Assembly (NCBI GenBank): GCA_900770725.1
Contig: CAAGLL010000086.1
Coordinates: 1-41,709 of the forward strand
From: an uncultured Succinivibrio sp.
Lineage (GTDB): Bacteria; Pseudomonadota; Gammaproteobacteria; Enterobacterales; Succinivibrionaceae
Reading direction: 5' to 3'
DNA: 41,709 nucleotides
The position numbers were made by a program, and so were the translations under genes. This document shows positions 37,738-41,709 of the stretch, in pieces. Below the pieces are notes generated by a model that searched no databases, was not told where the DNA came from, and worked only from the letters and a program-made list of their open reading frames with translations. Within the stretch, counting starts at the first letter, position 1. Each line of letters begins with the position of its first letter.

Positions 37738-38372
37738 GAAAGCTCCGCTATTTCGCCGTCCGTGAGGTACCTGATCCTGTCCTTCATTGGATTGAGCACG
37801 AAGAACAGCCTTGCGGTGGCCTCAAGTTCCTCGGCGTTGCAGACGGCGTTGTTGAGATCCTTGCCGCCGATGACGCATCCGTGGTTGGCAAGGAGCCATC
37901 CCTTGTGGCCTGCGGCGCGCGCGGCGAGCTCCTCGGCAAGCTTGGGGCTGCCCGGCTTGTAGTATGGCACCACTTGGATCTTTCCGAGCTTCATCACGAT
38001 GTAGGGCGTGAAGGGCTTGATGGCGTCTTCAGGATCGAGATCCTTGAGGCAGGCCAGCGCGGTGGAGTAGGTGCTGTGCAGGTGCACTATGGCCTTGATG
38101 GACGGGTTGTTGCGCAATATGGCTGCGTGGAAGGCCGCCTCCTTGGTGGGCTTGGGCCCGTCGATGAGCTTGCCCTGCATGTCCACCTTCGACAGGCGGT
38201 CCGGATCGAGGCGGCCTAAGCAGGTCCCGGTGGGAGTCACGATGATGCTGCCGTCGGGGGCGAGCACCGACATGTTGCCGGCAGAGCCGGACGCCAGGCC
38301 GCGGGCGTAGAGCACCGCACCCTGCCTTACAAACTCCTCGCGCAGCGCGCGTTCCTCAGTGCTTGCGTTCAT
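37734..38372 (-). CDS. otnC: 3-oxo-tetronate 4-phosphate decarboxylase (class II aldolase family)
   Basis: This 212-residue enzyme, equal in length to E. coli OtnC (YgbL), decarboxylates 3-oxo-tetronate 4-phosphate to dihydroxyacetone phosphate. The class II zinc ligands H97, H99 and H164 and the catalytic E79 lie in KEAAFH, HLHS and ANHG. GSAGNMSV is the phosphate-binding loop. ATG 38372 overlaps the otnK stop by four bases. The open frame extends to 38759, but that stretch is out-of-frame coding of otnK. Confidence 0.9.
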   Translation of the reverse strand: MNASTEERALREEFVRQGAVLYARGLASGSAGNMSVLAPDGSIIVTPTGTCLGRLDPDRLSKVDMQGKLIDGPKPTKEAAFHAAILRNNPSIKAIVHLHSTYSTALACLKDLDPEDAIKPFTPYIVMKLGKIQVVPYYKPGSPKLAEELAARAAGHKGWLLANHGCVIGGKDLNNAVCNAEELEATARLFFVLNPMKDRIRYLTDGEIAELS

Positions 38373-39637
38373 TTGGAAGAAACCTCTTGTGACTTTGCAA
38401 AGAAATCCTCGTCGCCGAAGTTGCCCGACTTGAGGATCAGGCTGACAGGAGAGCTGGTCGAGCGCACCCAAGGCACACCCGGGGCGACCGAGGGGCCGAT
38501 GTAGAAGCCCTCGACCCCGAGGGCCTTGGCCACGATGCCCGAGGTCTCGCCGCCTGCGACGATGAACCTCTCGTAGCCGAGCGCGAGCAGCTCTCTTGCC
38601 ACCTTGGCGAAGAACTGCTCGATGGCGCGCGCGGACTCGGAGGCGCCAAAGCGCGACTGGATGGCGGCGAGCCTCTTTGGATCGGCTGTGGCGTAGATGA
38701 GCGGTGCAAGATCGTCTGCCTCGTGCTCGCAGACGAAGGCGCAGGCGTCGCGGACGCACTGCTCCTTGTCGCCCTCCATGAGCTTTTGGACATCGAGCTC
38801 AAGCCCCGCGGCCTTTTGCAGGTAGCGCGCGACCTGGCGGTTGGTCATCACCGAGCAGGAGCCTGAGAGCACCACTGCCTTGCCGCCGTGCGGCATGCCC
38901 TTCTCAAGGCTTGAGGACGGATCGGAATCAGGATCGCGCAACGCCGCGGCAAGCCCCGCGCCCAGGCCCGATCCTCCGGTGACGAGCGGCAGACCGATGA
39001 AGGCCTTGCCCTGGGCCATGAGATCGGAGTCCTCGACCGCATCGACGGCGGCGTAGGAGAGCCCCTTGCCCTGGAGTTCAAGGAGCCTTGCGGCGATGGC
39101 CTCGGGGCCCTGGTGCACGCACTGCAGATCGATGAGGCCGCACTTGCCATGCGACTGTGCCTCCATGAGCCTTACGAGGCTGCTGTCACGCATCGGCGTG
39201 ATCGGGTGGTTGCGCATGCCGCTCTCCTCGAGCAGGCCGTCGCCTACGAAGAGATATCCCTTGTAGACGGTCCTGCCGTTGACCGGCAGGGCAGGGGAGA
39301 TCACGGCGATCCTGGCCCCCAGCTCATGCATGAGCGCGTCGGTGACCGGTCCGATGTTGCCGTCCTTCGTCGAATCGAAGGTCGAGCAGTACTTGAAGAA
39401 GAACCGCGAGCAGCCGCGCTTCTTCAGGGCGCGGCAGGCGCGGACCGCGTATTCCTCCGCCTCGGCGGATGGGCAGGATCTCGTCTTCCCTGAGACCACC
39501 AGCGCCTCGCAGTCAGGGCATGATGCCACTGCCTCAGGCGAGGTGGCCTGGATGGTGGAGAGGCCGTTCTTCACGAGGAAGCTCGCGATGTCGGTGGCTC
39601 CGGTGAAATCGTCGGCGATGACGCCAATCTTCAGCAT
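38369..39637 (-). CDS. otnK: 3-oxo-tetronate kinase (DUF1537 family)
   Basis: This 422-residue acid-sugar kinase phosphorylates 3-oxo-tetronate at C4. The N-terminal substrate domain begins GVIADDFTGATDIA (about 5-18) and the C-terminal nucleotide domain carries VAGGETSGIVAKALG. It is the first gene of the otn operon and is divergent from a DeoR-family regulator. The dehydrogenase that would make 2-oxo-tetronate is not next to it. Confidence 0.92.
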   Translation of the reverse strand: MLKIGVIADDFTGATDIASFLVKNGLSTIQATSPEAVASCPDCEALVVSGKTRSCPSAEAEEYAVRACRALKKRGCSRFFFKYCSTFDSTKDGNIGPVTDALMHELGARIAVISPALPVNGRTVYKGYLFVGDGLLEESGMRNHPITPMRDSSLVRLMEAQSHGKCGLIDLQCVHQGPEAIAARLLELQGKGLSYAAVDAVEDSDLMAQGKAFIGLPLVTGGSGLGAGLAAALRDPDSDPSSSLEKGMPHGGKAVVLSGSCSVMTNRQVARYLQKAAGLELDVQKLMEGDKEQCVRDACAFVCEHEADDLAPLIYATADPKRLAAIQSRFGASESARAIEQFFAKVARELLALGYERFIVAGGETSGIVAKALGVEGFYIGPSVAPGVPWVRSTSSPVSLILKSGNFGDEDFFAKSQEVSSK

Positions 39638-39929
39638 GGATGAACCTCCTCATGAGGTTTGAAACATGAATTTATGAACATATATTAACATCAAACTGGT
39701 TGCTTATGGTAAATAATGTTAATAAATTATAAGCAGTCTGAACGCATTCATATTTTGCCTTCCAGCTTGCCTGTGGCGCTGTTACCGCATTTTGACCTGC
39801 TCCAACTTGGACCATCGCATGAAAAATGCGTGTTAACCTGCTTTAATGTTATCGGCCATTTCACAAAACTTACCAGCGAAAAGGTCCGGAGGTTATAATC
39901 AAAACAGCCAGATCCCCAAGGAGGCGAAA
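39638..39929. promoter_or_regulatory. divergent control region between otnK and its regulator
   Basis: TATTAACAT (39683-39691) and ATGTTAATA (39716-39724) are perfect 9-bp arms 24 bases apart. Further TGTTAA-like half sites occur at about 39831 and 39844. Such repeats suit a DeoR-family repressor. TATAAT (39894-39899) is a likely -10 box for the regulator gene. Confidence 0.55.
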
Positions 39930-40691
39930 ATGATCCCAGCGCAAAGGCGGCAGGCGATCCTCGCGATCGCCGAGCGCAACGGCGGCGTCGCCGGCATCAG
40001 CGATCTCATCAAAGAGCTCGGCGTGTCGCACATGACGGTCCGCAGGGACATCCAGAAGCTCGAGGCCGACGGCCTCGTGTTCCAGGTCTCAGGCGGCATC
40101 GAGCTGTCGCGCAAGCTCCAGGTCGAGCCTTCCCATGCGACCAAGGAAGGGCTGGCCTCCGAGGAGAAGAAGCGCATCGGCAGGAAAGCCTCCGAGATGA
40201 TCCCCGAGCACTCCTGCATCTACCTCGACGCCGGCACCACCTCGCTGGCATTGGCGCAGGACATCGCACCGCGCTCGGACCTCACCGTGATCACCAACGA
40301 CTTCGAGGTCTTGAACTACCTAATGGAGCGCACCAAGAGCCAGCTCATCCACGTCGGAGGGCAGGTGCTCAAGGAGAACCGCTCCACCGTAGGCCCGCTT
40401 GCGACCAAGATCATCTCGTCGCTGGCGATCGACATCGCCTTCATGTCCGCCTCGTCCTGGGACGTGCGCGGCGTCACCACCCCCGACATCGGCAAGGTCG
40501 AGGTCAAGCAGGCGGTGCTCAAGGCCTCGCGCCGCCACGTCCTCATCTGCGATTCGAGCAAGTACGGCCAGGTTGCGACCTTCATCGCCTTCAAGCTCTC
40601 GGACCTCGATGCGGTGGTGACCGACACCGGGCTCCCCGAGCAGGCCTGCAAGCTCATCCGCAACATGGATCTCGAGCTCGTCACGGCCTGA
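39930..40691 (+). CDS. DeoR-family regulator, YgbI-like
   Basis: This 253-residue regulator has an N-terminal DeoR helix-turn-helix (about 5-57; ISDLIKELGVSHMTVRRDIQKLEADGL) and a C-terminal sugar-phosphate sensor domain with DAGTTSLALA. Its size and position match E. coli YgbI beside the otn genes. It most likely represses otnK-otnC-otnI until a pathway phosphate appears. ATG 39930 has AAGGAGG (39918-39924) 5 bases upstream; a longer frame from 39846 lies over the promoter. Confidence 0.88.
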   Translation: MIPAQRRQAILAIAERNGGVAGISDLIKELGVSHMTVRRDIQKLEADGLVFQVSGGIELSRKLQVEPSHATKEGLASEEKKRIGRKASEMIPEHSCIYLDAGTTSLALAQDIAPRSDLTVITNDFEVLNYLMERTKSQLIHVGGQVLKENRSTVGPLATKIISSLAIDIAFMSASSWDVRGVTTPDIGKVEVKQAVLKASRRHVLICDSSKYGQVATFIAFKLSDLDAVVTDTGLPEQACKLIRNMDLELVTA

Positions 40692-40706
40692 CGGGGCGCC
40701 TTTCAA

Positions 40707-41522
40707 CTAAAGCTGCGGGATCCCGAGGAACGCGCGCGCCTCCGAGGGCGTCATCACTTCCTTGTCCATGGCTCTTATGAGCTTGGCCGCCTTCTCAACC
40801 AGCGGGAAGTTCTTATCGACCTGCTTTTCGCGGTCGAGGTAGTTGCTGTCCTCAAAGCCGATCCTCACGGTCCTGGCGCCCATGCCGAGCGCCTGGGCGA
40901 TGATCCCGAAGTCGGTGCGGTGCGCGTGGGTGATCCCCCAGACAGCCCCAGAGGGAATGAACTGCGCCATCGCGGCGAGCGCCTGCGGGGTTGCCGGGCA
41001 CTCGCCTAGGTGGCCCAGGACTATCGAGAAGAGCACCGGCTTTACGAAGTCGTACTTGGCCATGAGCGCGGCCATCGCCGCGGTGTGGCCGATCTCGAAG
41101 GTCTCGACCTCTGGGATCTTGTGGTGCTCGAGGAGCGTGCGCGCGCAGTACTCGACGTCATCGGGGGCGTTGACGTAGGCGGCCCCGCCCAGGTTCGTCG
41201 AGCCCACGTTCAGCGAGCAGGCCTCGACCAGGGGCAGGAAGGCCGGGGCGCAGCGCTCCTTGATGCTGAGGTTCGAGATCCCGCCCGTGGAGACCTCGAT
41301 GATGATGTCGCTCTGGCTGCGGATGAGCTTGAGCGTCTCCTCAAGCAGCCTGGTGTCGGCAGTGAGCGAGCCGTCCTTGGCGCGCACATGCAGGTGGACC
41401 ATCGCAGCCCCGCGCCTGGCGCACTCGAGCACGTCGGAGGCTATGTCCTCAGGCACGATGTCCCTGCAGGCGCCGCTTACCGGCGCGACGTTGATGAGAA
41501 CCTTGTCTTTTTCCATTTTCAT
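40707..41522 (-). CDS. beta-keto acid cleavage enzyme (BKACE, DUF849 family)
   Basis: This 271-residue TIM-barrel zinc enzyme of the Kce family cleaves a beta-keto acid with acetyl-CoA to give acetoacetate and a new CoA ester. The zinc ligands H43 and H45 are in VHLHVR, with a glutamate in GFEDS; EVSTGG and LNVGSTN are conserved barrel segments. It is convergent with the DeoR-family gene. The substrate varies across the family. 3-Oxo-tetronate of the adjacent pathway is itself a beta-keto acid, an inferred link only. Confidence 0.88.
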   Translation of the reverse strand: MKMEKDKVLINVAPVSGACRDIVPEDIASDVLECARRGAAMVHLHVRAKDGSLTADTRLLEETLKLIRSQSDIIIEVSTGGISNLSIKERCAPAFLPLVEACSLNVGSTNLGGAAYVNAPDDVEYCARTLLEHHKIPEVETFEIGHTAAMAALMAKYDFVKPVLFSIVLGHLGECPATPQALAAMAQFIPSGAVWGITHAHRTDFGIIAQALGMGARTVRIGFEDSNYLDREKQVDKNFPLVEKAAKLIRAMDKEVMTPSEARAFLGIPQL

Positions 41523-41536
41523 TCATACCTAGGATC

Positions 41537-41571
41537 TTATAAGTACTTGAAATTCAAGTAAATTATAAGTA
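41537..41571. promoter_or_regulatory. operator-like repeats upstream of the BKACE gene
   Basis: TTATAAGTA occurs twice (41537-41545 and 41563-41571), 26 bases apart. Between them lies a perfect palindrome TACTTGAA-A-TTCAAGTA (41544-41560). This is 15-50 bases before the BKACE start on the minus strand. The rest of the right edge (41572-41709) shows no gene. Confidence 0.5.
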
Positions 41572-41709
41572 TACTCTTTATACGCTATAGTTCTTTAAAT
41601 TTTTGGCATGCAATTCAGCAAGTTGCCATATTGAGGATTTTCGATTTGACGGAAATTCCTGGCTGAATATCAACGGGGCCCCACCGGGTTCTGCCGGAAA
41701 ACTGGAAAA

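Noticed and set aside
38373..38759. N-terminal extension of otnC
   Set aside because: It is an out-of-frame reading of otnK; the ATGA overlap at 38369-38372 and the E. coli length support the shorter form.

Overview
The window is high-GC chromosomal DNA, about 60% by eye, from a proteobacterium. The E. coli-like sigma-70 region 1.1, the aspS-yebC adjacency, the E. coli-type glucokinase and the YgbI/OtnK/OtnC/OtnI block favour Gammaproteobacteria. The two paralogous IclR regulators, the TRAP transporter, the orphan solute-binding proteins and the sugar-acid and creatinine-type catabolism suggest a scavenging, probably host-associated anaerobe. Genus cannot be fixed from the sequence alone.

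Region 1 (1-3732) is a nested mobile element. A group II intron (end of its reverse transcriptase, domain V) is interrupted just before domain VI by a recombinase-in-trio (RIT) element. The RIT element has three overlapping tyrosine recombinase genes between 54-bp terminal inverted repeats. The intron resumes at 3702 and ends near 3732, next to an amino-acid binding-protein gene.

Region 2 (3764-14365) is sugar-acid metabolism. It holds an orphan amino-acid binding protein, an IclR regulator, an operon read leftwards (TRAP transporter dctP-dctQ-dctM, then a HIT protein and an iron alcohol dehydrogenase), a second IclR regulator, and a De Ley-Doudoroff operon (KDPGal aldolase, dgoK, dgoD). Together they describe uptake of a sugar acid such as D-galactonate and its breakdown to pyruvate and glyceraldehyde 3-phosphate.

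Region 3 (14388-19486) is housekeeping: aspS, yebC and rpoD, each with visible promoters or terminators. It is followed by a 670-bp gap with a probable structured small RNA.

Region 4 (20112-26785) is one long operon: a polyamine-type ABC transporter (ATPase, binding protein, two permeases), a CodA-type deaminase, a creatininase with all metal ligands, and a cytidylate-kinase-like protein. The set is best read as uptake and opening of a cyclic amide such as creatinine.

Region 5 (26796-35227) holds a MmcQ/YjbR protein, a MetQ-like binding protein, glucokinase, a secreted repeat protein, a small two-partner secretion pair (TpsB, then TpsA), a small membrane protein and a tRNA-Thr(CGT).

Region 6 (35349-41709) holds an AAA/DUF4143 ATPase, the otnK-otnC-otnI operon for four-carbon sugar acids with a divergent DeoR-family regulator, and a beta-keto acid cleavage enzyme (BKACE) whose likely operators lie at the right edge.
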